64,000 bases of DNA from Cannabis sativa (GCF_029168945.1 NC_083608.1:18184136-18248135); one strand, 5' to 3'; numbered from the stretch's first letter, positions 12,301-26,213 are shown. The notes: generated by a model from the letters alone, not told the origin. Numbers and translations are program-made.

Positions 12301-13193
12301 CCAAGACCTGCTGAGACCAATACAATTTGGTCTGAACTGGACAGAGCAAAGAGTATCCTATTTTAACTTGATAATGCTGCAGCTGAGTACCTGTCCCTGG
12401 CCCAGCCAACTCCTTAAAAAGATCCTTCAAGTTCACAAGACTCCTCCAATACCATCTTCCCTGGGCAGGGGCCTTGTAACTCCACCACTCTTGATCATGA
12501 GGTTCTTTGCAACAAGTTGTTGTTTGTTTCAGGCCTCTTTTTCCTTCTCCATAAGCTCTAGGTTAAATGGATCTTTATTTAACTCTTCTTGGTATCTCAA
12601 GACATCCTGTAAAGTTTCAGTATGAGTAGCTGAGAATCTACATACTCCATCTTATTAAAGTCCTTCAACATCTTTTTGACTTTCTTTAACTTTTGTACCA
12701 CAATGAATATTGGAGTCCCACTAATTTGTTCCTTCCGAATCACTTCAACTCTTCTTAAGAAATAAGCATGGTTAGACGACCAATTAAAAAAAAAACTAAA
12801 AGGCTTTTTCCCTCCTTGCATAATCAAATAAACTGTAAGTACACTTGGGCTATGATCAAAGTCCCCATCTAGATGAAAAGAACTTCCACACTAGTGTACT
12901 TATCCAACCAACTTTAGTTTACCAAAACCCTATCAAGCTTAGCATAAACTCTAACAACACCAACTTGTTTATTATTCCAAGTATGAAACTTACCATTATA
13001 TTTCACATCCTCCGATTTGTAATTTTTAAAGAGCTGATTCATGACTTTGAAATCTTTGGTAGCTCATTTAAAGCTGATTCTTTCTTCTAGTTCACTAACT
13101 ACATTAAAATTTCCTGAATTGATCCACGGTCTCTTATATTTCCTTCCAAGATCCTTAAATCTTGCCACAAAACTTCTCGCCCTAAGGCCTCAT
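9355..13193 (-). pseudogene. L1-type LINE, endonuclease-RT polyprotein remnant (5' end missing, interrupted)
   Basis: Read on the minus strand, pieces occur in the correct LINE ORF2 order. The C-terminal part of the endonuclease is at about 13190-12840 (F-H-T-W-N-N...K-L-D-R). A linker with KLKKVKKMLKDFNK is near 12700. A second LINE then interrupts. The RT palm is at 11038-10694 (KMDLKKGYDSINWDFL, then GLRQEDPTSPL) with the FVDD active site at about 10626-10637. A thumb/connection region is at 10276-9811, and the zinc-knuckle-like segment (HLFF-C) near 9680. A T run at 9356-9366 is the complement of its poly(A) tail. Many frameshifts and stops. Its 5' part ends where the gypsy LTR begins (13194). 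Confidence 0.88.
11666..12495 (-). pseudogene. 5'-truncated L1-type LINE nested in the older LINE
   Basis: A perfect 13-bp TSD, CATGAGGTTCTTT, flanks it at 11653-11665 and 12496-12508; the tail is the T run following 11664. It keeps one open frame of 203 codons (12436-11825) covering the LINE C-terminus: CELCSTQNENAGHLFFAC (zf-RVT), then WIGRSKMSKFKK and a basic tail ending in NWFQHL. It is the same family and 5' truncation region as the plus-strand copy at 3305-4033, but much less decayed. Confidence 0.92.
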
Positions 13194-14166
13194 TGTAAGT
13201 GTTATTTGTGTTTTTGAACATGTGACACATGTCATATAAAGGAAGAGATAAGCTCATAATTTCATTAATTAAAATCACCCACTAAAGACACAGTCACAGA
13301 GAAGCTTCACAAAACTGGAAACAAGTCAAGACTAAGGGATAAGTGGAAGTCTACCTCGCCTTATCTTAGCTTTCTGGACACGGAAGACATGTTGTCTCTC
13401 TCATAATAGCTAGGAGTGGTCTAAATTTAGAGCCTGCATGCCCAACTAATACCCGGGTGGATACTTATGAAGTGTCTATTGCAGACACTGACTAACCAGA
13501 GTGTTGCGAATGTCTACCTTTGGCGCAATCTGGATTTCCCAACATTGATTATGCTTTTTCTGACACAAAATTAAATCGTCCCTTGTGTCCAGGCATTGTA
13601 GTGTGCGCACCTCATCCATCTTTTTACCAAACAGTTATTTTAGACCTCTACTTCTAAAGGTTAAGCCTTTAAGCGACATGTTTCCTCCACTTTTAAAGGT
13701 TAAAACTTTTGGTGACAAGTGTCCACTATGTACAATGATCTCTGATTATCCAAGCTGCTGCACTCACGAGCACAATTGTTTCTGAGGGACCCAATAGTCA
13801 GCTCTATTTTGCATGTAATTTACCCCATTAGTGAGCTTTTAGTAAAAACTTTTGGCGGGTCATGGGCATGTCCATACTCGCCCTTAGTCTATAAATACCC
13901 TTCCATTTATATACGAAGGGGGATCAGAACCATAATTGCCGAAGCTCTGCCTTTCTTCTTCTTCAAGAGAAACTAAGAACACAGAGTTAGGGTATCCTGC
14001 AAAATAACGTAAACACATCAAACACGCCCTCAGAGGCCAATAGACTGACTCGTAGACTAAGGTTAATTAACACCATGAACCACGTAAAAATCTTCATCTT
14101 ATTTATTAAGAATTTTACTATTTCTTTAGCTCCTAAATATTCATTTTTCAAAAACTCGGTAAATAT
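13194..14166 (+). repeat. 5' LTR of a gypsy-type retrotransposon (right edge approximate)
   Basis: Starts TGTAAGTG exactly where the LINE homology stops. It contains a promoter-like TATAAATA near 13890 and ends in a stretch with CCACGTAAAAATC, common at the 3' end of plant gypsy LTRs. This is followed by TTTTGGTGCTTTCA, the primer-binding-site-like word found after such LTRs. Length is about 970 bp. The 3' LTR was not found in the window. Confidence 0.7.
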
Positions 14167-14250
14167 TTTGGTGCTTTCAATAGGAGTTGAAAAAAAACTT
14201 AAACCTATGGTTTTGCTGCTGAAGACTACTTTATGGGAAGTAGCCACTAC
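14167..14250 (+). pseudogene. Gypsy leader and gag start, part 1 of 3
   Basis: PBS-like region followed by the first codons of a gag-like frame (an ATG near 14234). Interrupted at 14250 by CACTA-1; continues at 44224-44280 and 47823-48160. Splicing the three pieces after removing one TSD copy each gives one open frame rich in Ser and Arg (DDRSRSASSQDDLKF, then SRSRSQETITRSKS), as in plant gypsy gag N-termini. Confidence 0.65.
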
Positions 14251-15567
14251 CACTACAAGAAATCATAGATTTCACCCACACATAGTTACCCACACATAAT
14301 AAGTGTAGGTTCGATGTTGGATTTACCCGCACATATTGATGAAATATGTGTGAAAAATTTAAGTGTGGCTGAAATACAAGTGTATAAGGAAATTAAATGT
14401 TGGTAATTTTGTTTATCCACACATAAATTTGGCGCATTATTTTCCCTCCATTTTTTAGTTGCTAAAAATTTTGGCTCTTTTTTTTTTCTAATGAATTGGC
14501 AAATGATGTGGCAATAACTCATTTATTTATTTATTGTTTTTGAAAATGTAATAATTTATTTTGCAGCCACACATATATAGGTATATATTTATGTGTATTT
14601 TCATTTTCTATTTTATATGTCTCAGACAAAGAAGTAAGAATCGAAAAACCCTAATTCTCTATTTCCAGTAATTAATGGAGAGATAGTGCTCTCCACCTTT
14701 AGAGATTGTGACCCATCGGTGCTCCTCCATTTATCTAAGCATTCTCTTCTCCAAGCTGGGACTCTGCTTGAGGTATTTTTGTATCATTCTATTTTGATTT
14801 TGATAATTTATTTGTAATTTCCTTTACAAGTATATAATGGTGTTTTCTTTGGCTTACCGAAGCCCTAAACCAAATTTTTGGGGTTCAGTATTATGTGAAA
14901 TTCTTATTGATTTTGATTGTAAATTATTAATTAAAGTTTACTTGATTAGGTTTTGAGTTTAGTATATTTTATTTTTTACTGTTTTTATAAATGTATAATA
15001 TGGAGTATAACAAATTAGAACTGGGTGTAATATCAAAGCCAGAAAAGAATTAAATGATTTTAGCCATGACCTGAAATTACTAGAAAGGGGCAATTAAGAT
15101 TTTAGAAAAGATTCTCAAGAGTGCATATATTAACTATATATTAGCAAAAAGTTTTTCTTCCTTTTGTTCTGAATGGAGTACAATTTTATTTACTAATATG
15201 GATTCATATTTTATATGATAGGCAACCAAATAACATTAGAAAATAAGAAATTGTAATCACATAATGATGGAAATGTCCAAATACTGATTGATTTATTATT
15301 CAAATGAATATTGCAAAGTCAATTATAGGATTCTAATTGAAGTGTTCCAATATTAATACCTTAGAATGCTAAGTTCAATGCCTAGTTCAATTTAATAGGT
15401 GTTTCTCTTGTTTGAAAAAAATGTCCTTTTATTTCAGTTTAGATTAAGAAATACTTTTAATCAATTACTCATCATCAGTAAGTAGTTTAGTTATTTCATA
15501 ATATTGATATATGAAGGCCTTTTTAGTGCTAATTCTCTCTGCTGTAGAGCTAGCTAGGTAGCTAGAT
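14251..15567 (+). other. CACTA-1 5' subterminal repeats and leader
   Basis: Contains direct and inverted ACCCACACATA / TATGTGTGG copies (14276-14580), the likely transposase-binding array. A short leader-like exon follows near 14640-14775 (AAACCCTAATTCTC...), ending at a GGTATTT donor-like site. No long open frame. Confidence 0.6.
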
Positions 15568-15583
15568 AGAAGGCCAACACTTT

Positions 15584-16489
15584 TTTTTTTTTTTTTTTTG
15601 AAATGAAAACGTTGATTGATAGCAGAACTTAGACCTCCCGGTCATTACAAAGGATATCGTTAGGGATGGCCGAGGCCTCCACGATACCGGAAATCGTTTG
15701 AGCATAAGCTCATCTAGCGACATTGTGAGCCGCAAAGTTACAGTTTCTGGAAATAAAAGAAAAATTACAAGATAAAAACTTCTTAGAAAGTTGATTACAA
15801 GCATACAAATAATTGGCAATGTTCCAGTTTTCCTGGATACCTTTAAGAGCATTTATAACCACTTCAGAATCACTCTCGACCATAATAAAATCATGCAACC
15901 TGGTAGTAGCAGTTTCCAAAGCAAGATGGCACGCCGCCGCCTCGCCGATCAAAGGATCTGTGAAATTGAGTAAGTTGGCCACACCCCATAAAACGGTTCC
16001 CGAATGATCTCTAGCCAAGGCCGCAATACACATGGAGTCATCGCCAACCTTAACATCACAGTTAATCTTGATCCAGTCTTCAGGAGGGGTCGACCAACCA
16101 AGAGGAGGCACATCTACTACCGGTGGAAGCAAACAGGCAGCATAATCTGTAAAACAATGAGAGAGAGTCAATAACAGTGTTAATGTTACAAGGATAATAG
16201 CTATGCACTTTATCATTTCTTATTCTCCATATAGTATCCACCACGATCGAGGCGTAAAGAAATAGCTTGTCCGTGTCCACCCTTTTCGATTTCAGATTCT
16301 AAATAAAAGTTACCCAATCCCAGATCCTGCCTCCAGAGTCCTGGACCGGGAAGATTCCCCAAGGGGAAGCTCTCCACAAATGGTACGCGACTTTGCAATG
16401 AAGGAACAAGTGTTCCATGGTCTCCTCATCAGCCCCACACAAGGGGCAAGAAGTGTTGTCAACGTTGATTCTCTTCCCGGTCACTAACA
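15584..16489 (-). pseudogene. LINE fragment with zf-RVT and RNase H (RVT_3) domains, nested in CACTA-1
   Basis: The T run at 15581-15599 is the complemented poly(A) tail. The TSD is AGAAGGCCAACACTTT (15568-15583) against AGAAGGCCACCACTTT (16490-16505), one mismatch. On the minus strand it encodes CPLCGADEETMEHLFLHC (zf-RVT, near 16440) and then an RNase H-like domain (16216-15710) with INCDVKVGDDS, an acidic GEAAACHLALE helix and ESDSEVVINAL. This is a different LINE family from the two copies that lack RNase H. Broken by frameshift between the two domains. Confidence 0.9.
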
Positions 16490-16791
16490 AGAAGGCCACC
16501 ACTTTAGATAGTTGTATATTTTCCTTATTTGGTTACCACTTTGTCACTAACAAGAATTTTTATAATAAAGATATGGGCATCATCTCATTGACTCGTGTAC
16601 TAGAGAGTGACCATAAAGCTTTAGGTGAAAGGAGTTTCACATACTTAATTGCTCAATGCCTTTTTTTTTTTTAAACCATTTATTTATTGATTTTAAGACA
16701 TGTCATGTGACTTATGAATTTACAAATACCTATTTTTATGTGAAAAATTATTTGTGTATTTATGGTCTCTCGTACTCACGAATTTCTACAT

Positions 16792-19147
16792 GGGCTATTT
16801 ACAAAAATATAGGAAAATAAAGATAAGTTTTGATATATATGACATAAAAACTTAATTATACTAAATATGACATTTTTTGAAAAAACTTACAAATATGAAA
16901 AAAAGTCATGAGGAATGCCATAAAAAACTTTAAATTTGTGTTTCTTTTTATTTATTTCTTCTTTTTTTTTTTTAAAAAAAAAATAAAATACTAAAATAAA
17001 TAAAAAATGATCTCAACTATAGATATTATTTTTTTACAAAAATTAAACTTGTTTTTTTTTTTTATTTAAACTACTATTTTTTTTCTTTGTTTTTTTGTTA
17101 AAAACTAATTATTTCATTAAAAACAACAGAAAAAAAAAACCAGTTTCATCAACATCATCCTGAAAAAAAAAACAATATAAAAAATTATAATCTAAAAATA
17201 ATATAAACTTTAAAAATCAGTTTCATCAACATTGAAAGAAACTAATAATTTCATTAAAAGAATAAAAAAATAGTTTCATTATGTTATTAGAATTTTTTTT
17301 CAAGTTACTTTTTTATTATTTTGTTTCTAGGTTCGAAACTTACACTTATATTTTGTTATTAAATTATTGGTATGCATTATGTGTTGTTTTGATTATATTT
17401 GTGATTAGTATTTTTTTTTTTGTATTTGTGTGTGTGTGTGTGTTTTTATTTGATTGTCTGATGAAACTGGTTTCAATTAACTTTATTATTAACATTTGTA
17501 TTTTGTTATGATTTTTTATAACGTCAAAACTGGTTTCACATGTCGAAACTAGTTTAACAGGTTTTAACTGTTCTGTAATGGGGTTGCTCCATTTTTATGA
17601 TATTATTGTATATTTTTTAGTTTGTATAAAACCAGTTTTATTATTGTATGATATTTGAACAACAATTTTTATTTTATTTTAATTAATCAGTTTCTGACAC
17701 ACATATTATTTTATTATTTTCATAACTGGTTTTTTTAAGTAACTAGTTCTTACAATTGATTTTTTTTTTTATTGTTGTTCATAATTGAGTTTTATTCAAT
17801 TTTTTATTAATTTATTTCAAGAAACTGGTTTTTATTTGTTTCTTATTTTGGTTGTTTTACTAACTGGTTTCTCACATTCCACTGTTTTTTTTTTGTTATT
17901 CTTATATAGTTTTTATTGCATTTTTGTCTCTTTAATTTTCTTTGTTTCTTTTTTTTTTCTCTTTGATTTTAATTTATGATTCTCTTTGTTATATTTGCTG
18001 CATATTGTATGTTTAAATTATCTTTAGTTTTTGAGCAAGCAAATAAAAAATTAAATGCCAAAATAAAGAATGAAGTTAGAAGTTTAATTATTAGGTATTG
18101 ATATAAAATTTATATGTTCGAAACTAGTTTTTAAATTTAGTAGCGTTTGTAAAAGTTTAGTTATTAGGCATTGTGTATTTTTTATTATGTTATTGATGAA
18201 ACTATTTTTTTTTTTTTTGCCTCTTTTAATGAAATAATTCGTTTCTTTTAATATTGATGAAACTGGTGTTTTAAGTTAGTATCATTTTTAAATTGTAATT
18301 TTTTTCATTACCTTTTTGGTGAAACTATTTTTTTTTTATTTTTTAAATGAAATTATTAGTTTCTTTCAATGTTGATGAAACTAGTTTTTAAAGTTTGGAT
18401 TCTTTTTAGATTATGATTTTTTATATTGTTTTTTTTTAGGATGATGTTGATGAAACTGGTTTTTTTTTTTTTGCAGTTTTTAATGGAATAATTAGTTTTT
18501 AATAAAAAAAAACAAATAGTAGTTTAAATAAAAAATAAGTTTAATTTTTGTAAAAAAAAATAAAATATAAAAATGTACACTTATTATATATATTAAGAGA
18601 AAAAAAATTAGTTTGAGAAAAAATATTTAAAAAAAAAGAGAGACACAAAGAGAAATTAGAAAAAACAATAGAGAGAGATAAGAGAAAGAAAAAAAAAAGT
18701 AACAACTAACTTAAAAATTGAAAAGAAAAAAGAGAGCCAAAATTGACTAAAAAATATATAAAAAAGACCAAAAAAACTTTTGAAGCTTCAATAAGTAAAA
18801 AACAGTAAAAAAGAAAAAAAAATTAAGAAAAGTATAAAAGTAAAATGTTATTGTCAAATTAAAAATGTAATGTTTGAAAAAAAAAATGTAGTATTTGGTG
18901 TAAATTTTCCAAATAGAAAGAAACCCTTAAATGTAAATGTAAAATAAATTTTTTAAAAAATAAAACTAATTAAGCTAAAAACAAAAACATAAAATATGTT
19001 ATTGGATAATAATTTTATAAAAATATGGCATATCAAATACTATAAAAAATCTTAAATGTTAAAAAATGCCATAGAAGGGTGGCAACCCTATAAATGCCAT
19101 ATTTTTCTAACTTTTTTATGAAATCCCATATTTCATATAATTTTCAC
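16792..19147. mobile_element. Mutator-like (MULE) non-autonomous element with long inverted repeats
   Basis: Flanked by a perfect 9-bp TSD, TTTCTACAT (16783-16791 and 19148-19156), the length typical of Mutator. The left arm (about 17029-17290) is a close reverse complement of the right arm (about 18300-18560). Shared blocks are ACAAAAATTAAACTT, AGTTTCATCAACATCATCCT and ATTGAAAGAAACTAATAATT. The outermost bases match only loosely, and the right arm is some 300 bp longer outside the shared block. The interior is T-rich with no transposase; its open frames (17281-17511, 17785-17979) are low-complexity Phe-rich strings, not genes. Confidence 0.75.
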
Positions 19148-19191
19148 TTTCTACATAGTATAGCCAGGAGCACTACATTTTATATATACAC

Positions 19192-19688
19192 TGTAAGAAT
19201 ATTTTATTTTGGGAAATAAATTTCTATTTAAGGAAATAAAATAAAGAATTGATTTTCTGATAAATGAATATTTTATATTCATTGAATCTGGACAAAATCA
19301 ATTACATAATATTCTATATATGGTCAGATTTAAATATTCATTACCCGATTTGATTTCCTGAATTAATTGTCAATATATTCTGACAATTAATGTGGCGCAG
19401 ATACTGATGGAGTATCTCACCTATAAATATAGGGTCTCGGTCCCCGAGCTCCTCACTCATTCTGTTCATAACAGCAAATTCCATCTAAAGAGAGTTGAGA
19501 GAGCGAGGAAGCCCGATTGCCCACATCAACTAGTTTCCTTTGCAGATCAAAGCTTATGTGGGTTTGAAGCTCAAGAATCAATGGCTGGAGGTATTTCGAT
19601 CCTTAAGTTATATAGTGTATATATTTGTTTATTCCGCATTTTATATACACATACATATATTTCAGTTTATACATATAAATGTCTAACA
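19192..19688 (+). repeat. copia-1 5' LTR
   Basis: Pairs with 25717-26213; differences are scattered substitutions. TATA box TATAAATA at 19422-19429. Confidence 0.95.
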
Positions 19689-19690
19689 GT

Positions 19691-19702
19691 TGGTATCAGA
19701 GC
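19691..19702 (+). promoter_or_regulatory. copia-1 primer binding site
   Basis: TGGTATCAGAGC, complementary to the 3' end of tRNA-Met, 2 bp after the LTR. Confidence 0.9.
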
Positions 19703-22700
19703 GGATTATATATCTCTGCCTTGATTTATTTTGAGTTTCATATATATATATATATACATTTACGGGGTTCTTCATTTATAATATAAATTATATATACTTT
19801 CATATTATATAATCACGATTATATATATATTCATACTCAATTTTTTATATATATATATATTCATATTCATATATAATTCCGATCATATATATACATTTTA
19901 ATTCAATCTGTGTATATACATATAATTTTTATGTATATATCTTTATACATAATACTCAATGCTTTCCTATTTTTATTGCATAAAATTATATGTAATACTC
20001 TCTTCCATACATTAATGATGATTTTATGCAGTACATATACATTGTATACGAGTATATATATACATGAAAATTTTATTTTTCGGTCTATAATTTTTCCGTT
20101 TTCATTTTCAGTATTTATTTCAAATCCTCTATTCATTACTATATTCATATAATATTTTAGATCGATTTTATGAATGAAAAAGATTTAAAAACCATCTGAA
20201 AACTGAAAAATTATCTTAAGAACACGATCGGACCCGAAAGAATTTTTATGAAATTAAAGTCTATATTTTACGTATTTTCGATGCTTGAAATCAATATGAA
20301 TCTCTTAATTTATTCATTTAGATCATTTTGGAATTGGTTTCATGAATTTTGGTCGTCGGTGTCGTTTTTCAGGGCAGTGTTTTTTTTTTTTTTTAAAAAA
20401 AAGGAAAATTAAGAAAATTTTAAGATAATTCCGAAATTTTATTATTTTGATTTATTTTTAGAATTTTATTTTATTTCCTTATTTTTGTTGATTTAGTCAA
20501 TTAAATTATATTTGTTTAAACTTTCCATTCTTATTTAACATATATCTTCATATATTATATGTTATTTAGTAATAAATTATTATGGAAAGTTTTTAATTTG
20601 GTAAATTAATTACATGCTTTTATTTTTACATGTAATTACAATAATTGTGATATTTTAAGAATGTGAATATTTGATTATTTTACAATTAAGTGCACAATTA
20701 TTATATTTATTTACCAATTAAGCAATTTACTGATTGAATTAATTGATCATCTGCCATTAAGTATATTTTTTGATTTTGCATTTAATTCATTTCATATATA
20801 TAATTAATTGTACTAATTTGTACATTTACCTTATTTATACAAATTAATTATTAGTGCAAATATTTAAGATATTATATAGTCATAAATGCATAATTAATTA
20901 TATATTATGGAATTAAGCATTTAATTTATTATCATACAATAATTGTATTAATTTGTATTTATTTGGCAAATTTATTTTTAATACAATTAATTTCGATTTG
21001 TATGATTTAAATGCTATACATAAATTCCTTTTATAGTGCTAGATATATTTAGAAATATTCAAACATTAAGATAGGTTGAATATTTTTTATAGCTCATTAA
21101 GTTTCATAAAACTTTATAAAATTATTCATAAAACATTCATAAAACATTCCCAAAATTAATAAAATATGAATAAAATGTAAGTAATTTTGTGGTTTGACAT
21201 AAGAAAACATGAACCTGGGACAAATGCTCATATCTAGAGCGATTTTTAATGATCTTCGGACGACCACACTAGGAGCACTAATCTCAGTGATTATCTATTA
21301 TGTTAATAACGAAATTACTTTTAGGTAGAGCCTAATACCTAATGTCAGAATGAAAATATAATTTTATATAATTAGGGAGTAGTCACAACATCCTTACTTG
21401 TATAAAATTATATATTAATTAAAATTCACCTTAATGGACACAGCTTGTAATTAATTATAAAGACATAATAATTTTACCCCACAAGAATTTTATTATATTT
21501 GTATAATTAATTAGGATAATATGTTAAATTAAATTCTCTTAATTTACCCCTTAGGGAGTTATGGAGATTTAATTTAATAGTGTTATCACAAATTTAATAA
21601 AGATAGATAATAAACGTTCATTTTCCTAAACTAATTGTTTAATTAAATCTATCATAAAGTTCATCTAATTTTATTAAATTTAAAATTTAGCCCACAGGCA
21701 ATTTTGGATTTAGTAAAATTTTAATCTTCAGTTTATACTTTGGTGTCTAGTGAACCACATAATTTTAAATAATTAGGGAGTAGCCACAGCATCTTTAATT
21801 ATAAAAAATTATATATTTTAAGTGGATCAAGATTACATAATGGACATAAATTATGTGAACATAATAATCTTACCCTACAGGAATTTTATTATATTTACAT
21901 AATTAATATGTTAAATTAAATTCTCTTAATTTATCCCACAAGGAATTATGTAGATTTAATTTAATAAGTTTATCATAAAGTATAAAATTTTGAAACATTT
22001 ATAAATAATTAAGTGTTTCATACCTTTCATTGAGATAGAAATTTTAAACTTTAAGTTTTTCATAAATTGTGTAAATCTATCATAATCTACATCTAAATCT
22101 AATCTTATTAAATTAAAAATTTAGCCCACAGGCAATTTTTTTTTTTAATAAGATTTCATATTTAAGCATGTTTATTCATTGGTAAAAACATAATTCATTT
22201 AAACCTCAAAACTTTATATGTAATTTTATTACATCACTATTCATAAATTTCTTCCATACCAGTAGAAATTTCCAAAATTTATTTTGATAACTTCATCTAA
22301 AATGTACAGTTTTTACTATACAATTAAGAAAAATAAATCACACTTTATTATCACCAATAAATTTTAATTTATTGTGTATGAATTCATTCTAATATAGTTA
22401 ATGTGATTATTAACACATAGTGGATTATTTTAGATTGTTATTCCACATTCATAATTTGTTGCAAGGTTTACAAATAAACCTAAGAAAGTCAGTAACTGTG
22501 AGCAAATCTTATCCACAGACAAGATAAGTTTTCACATTTAGAAGTTTAAGGAACAAGCAATATTGTAGTGGCTTTGTTTTAAAATTAGCAAAGACCTTTA
22601 TATTTCAAGCTTCTTTTGAAACTTGATTTAGACACATTGAAGGTCTTTACTACAAAATGATGTCACTCATAAAGATATGCAAGTTCAATCTGACAATAAG

Positions 22701-25700
22701 AAGTGTGTTATTAATAAGAATTCTTCTACATTATAGCACCAAAAATTATGAAACATATATCCATAAATAGAATAAATATTAGTAAATGGTGGGGATATTC
22801 ATTACACTTGATTTTACTAACTTTATTTAGAACTTGTGTGAAATTCATTAAGAATTTGTATTCCAACAAGTCAAAATCGGTGCACATTAGAATTCTATCA
22901 TATTAGAAATCATACAAGTCAATTAATTTTGAAGACATGGACTCAAATTTTGTATCTCATTTTTTAACGATTACTCACATAAATAATTTTTCTACAAAAG
23001 TATAGATTTATATGTTTCAAAGACATTTAAATCTTAAGTAGAGAAATAGTGCATTTTGCATATTAAGATAGTGAGATCAAATATAAAATGGAGAATACTA
23101 CATTAAAAATTCGTGAGTATGGATAAACTTCCAGTCCATTTGCAAAGTTTCTTTAAAAGCATGGGTTCATTGCCCAATACATATGCTTGGTACACCCAAA
23201 TTATAGTGTGTGACAGATTTAAGAAACTAAGCATTTTTTGGACATGGGGTGGAGCCTACATAGCAAACTCCAAACCTTCCTAAATCTTTGTCTATTGATA
23301 CTCTTCAATGGGGTGTACATATCGAATCATGTTCTAACCAAAGTTGTTTCTCAAACATATTTTGAGTTGTGATAAGGTTGAAAATCGACTTGATGACATG
23401 TACACATTTTATAAATACCCATATATAGTTAAAATACAATTGTCAAAGAAAGGATTTGGGCCCAAAACCATAAATGAGCATATTTCATCTGAAAAACTAT
23501 AAGGTTTAAGGGTCACATATTTTATTATCCATCTCACAATACTAGAATTGTGGAATTAAGAATTGACTTCATCAGTGGGAGTGATCAATCTAGGAACCTA
23601 GTTTTTGAGAAAGATCATTCATATTTTCTCAAACTTCCACCTCAAGTATTAGATTAATTATGATTCACAACAACTCTTAAGGTTAATAGTTGTTGAGAAT
23701 TCATAACTAATCATTAATAATCCACAAGTCATTGATAAAATTCTACTAAGTTATGTTATTTAGTAATTGCTTACAATTTCTAAAATAACATGCATATTGA
23801 ACCATTTGCTCTTTTAAGAGTTTGTTGGTCCATCCTTAAGATGACTTATTAGAACAATAAGATCAATGTTTTCTAGTGATTACATTTTGTACAATAAGAG
23901 TTCAACTACAATATTAATTTGAGACACAAATTAAATTATAGAATGATAAAGAATTGAAGTTGTAGTATAATATGCCATGAATGAAGAAATGAATATCTTA
24001 AAGAGCAATAAAGTTTATCTTTAGTAAAGTTGCCTAATGGGGTGGAGAACATTAATTAAGCATAAGTTTTTTTTTTCACCAATAATATTCATTAGGCAAC
24101 ATTGAGAAACATAAAGATATAAAAGAATATTCATTGCTAAGAAGTTCATTTTGAAATAAGAATCAATAACAAAGGAGATTTGCATTCTCATTTATTTTTT
24201 TATAAAAGATTCTATTATAGACCTTGACATTTGTTGCTCGTTTCAATTCATTAATCAATTCCAAACAGTGAACTAGAGGAGAAGGTATATAGACTACCAT
24301 AAATTTTTTCCTCTAATAGTGGTGAACATTTGCAAGCTTAAAGTGTCTACCTATAGATTAAAACAAACATCTCACAAATTGGTATTTTCATTATATCATC
24401 TTTTCCTTTAGGTTTGAAAAGAGATTTATTGAAATAATTATATACCAGAAGGTTAGTGGGAGTAATATTTGTTTTATACATAGACAATATGTTACTTGCA
24501 AATGATGATAACAGTTTTCTATATAAGGTGAAATGATTCATATCTCAAATTATTATTTTGAGATACAGAATATAAATAACATATATAATTTTAATTAATT
24601 AGAGAGTAGCCACAGCATCTCTGATTAAATAAAATTATGTATTATTCATTTGATATAACTTTTATCTTTAAGTGTGATAAATTCAACTCAAACCAACATT
24701 TGAAAAATGATTTGGAATGAGAGAATAAATTAAGAACATTCATTTGCTTCTATTTGAGAAGCCTAATGTATGCCTAAGAGTCTGAATAAGACTTTGCATT
24801 ACATTTGTTTCAGGATCGTTAAGTAGTATCAGAATAACTAAAGTTAAGACCACTTTATTTTTCATACAAAGTGATGAGGTGTCTTTAAGATACTAAAAAT
24901 TATATTCATACATATTTTGTTAAGATGAATTGACCATCTGGAAATATAGTTAACCAATTAGATTCTAACGTACTTCACTGGTTGTATTGATTCACGTAAA
25001 TTAATATTTTATTACGTCCTTAAGATTACCCATAAGTTATATTGTAGAGAATCTTGATTGTTATTTCCACTATAGAAGTTAGATTCATTTATTATTTTGA
25101 GGATACATCTCGTATGATGTATAATAGAGTTTCATAGTAGGGTTAGAGTTCAGAATTACAGTTTCATTAGGCCATTAAGAAAATTTTGCGATAAATTCAG
25201 CTACAATATTTATGGCTAATAACAATAAGAGTACTGGTCGAAGCTAGCATATCGACATTAAGTATTTAGCCATAAAAAGGCGTGATAGGTGGTCATTAAT
25301 CACGCAAACTGAATTGGGTTATCGCATATATCCTTAACTAAAGGCATGCCGCAACACAAATTCAAGGATCATAAAGTAAATATGGGATTCAGTTAACCCA
25401 TATGCAGCTTTTTATTTGTACAACCAAAAATTATTCAATGAAACTCTAATTTCGATATTTTCTCATATTTATGTGCACATTAATTTCATCTGAGAAAATT
25501 ATCGTAAGAGGACCTGAATAAACATAAGGTTTAGGGTTTATTCACTTAAGTACATTGCCACATTAAGTATATTGTTATATAATAAATATATCGTAATACA
25601 TGGAAGATAATACTCGACTTATAATGAGGACATGTCGCTATGATTCGTATGTTTATTATATAATGAGGAACGTTGGGTTTGAATGTTTTAGTTTAAATGC

Positions 25701-25716
25701 TGACCAAGTGGGAGAA

Positions 25717-26213
25717 TGTAAGAATATTTTATTTTGGGAAATAAATTTCTATTTAAGGAAATAAAATAAAGAATTGATTTTCTGATAAATGAATATTTTA
25801 TATTCATTGAATCTGGACAAAATTAATTACGTAATATTCTATATATGGTCAGATTTAAATATTCATTACCCGATTTGATTTCCTGAATTAATTGTCAAAA
25901 TATTCTGACAATTAATGTGGTGCAGATACTGATGGAGTATCTAACCTATAAATAAATGGTCTCAGTGCCCGAGCTCTTCACTCATTCTGTTCATAACAAC
26001 AAATTCTATTTAAAGAGAGTTGAGAGAGCGAGGAAGTCCGATTGCCCACATCAACTAGTTTCCTTTGCAGATCAAAGCTTATGTGAGTTTGAAGCTCCAA
26101 AATCAATGGCTGGAGGTATTTCGATCCTTAAGTTATATAGTGTATATATTTGTTTATTCCGCATTTTATATACACATACATATATTTCAGTTTATACATA
26201 TAAATGTTTAACA
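25717..26213 (+). repeat. copia-1 3' LTR
   Basis: Same length and ends as the 5' LTR, preceded by the polypurine tract and followed by the second TSD copy. Confidence 0.95.

Larger units (their letters stand above)
19192..26213 (+). mobile_element. copia-1: LTR retrotransposon with decayed interior, nested in CACTA-1
   Basis: LTRs are 19192-19688 and 25717-26213 (497 bp each, TGTAAG...TAACA). The TSD TACAC is perfect (19187-19191, 26214-26218). The primer binding site TGGTATCAGAGC (19691-19702) fits initiator/elongator tRNA-Met, and the polypurine tract is CCAAGTGGGAGAA (25704-25716). The interior contains only decayed copia pol pieces in order: an integrase-like segment near 23240-23620, an RT-like stretch near 24320-24540 with a YIDNM relic of YVDD, and the DPLTKGL-like RNase H end near 25310-25390. 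Stops occur every few codons, so it cannot encode its own proteins. Confidence 0.95.

Noticed and set aside
17281..17979. Membrane-protein-like Phe/Leu-rich open frames
   Set aside because: Produced by T-rich composition inside the MULE; no start context or conserved motif.
19392..19724. Open frame recurring at 25956-26381
   Set aside because: Inside the copia-1 LTRs, covering the promoter/leader; not a gene.
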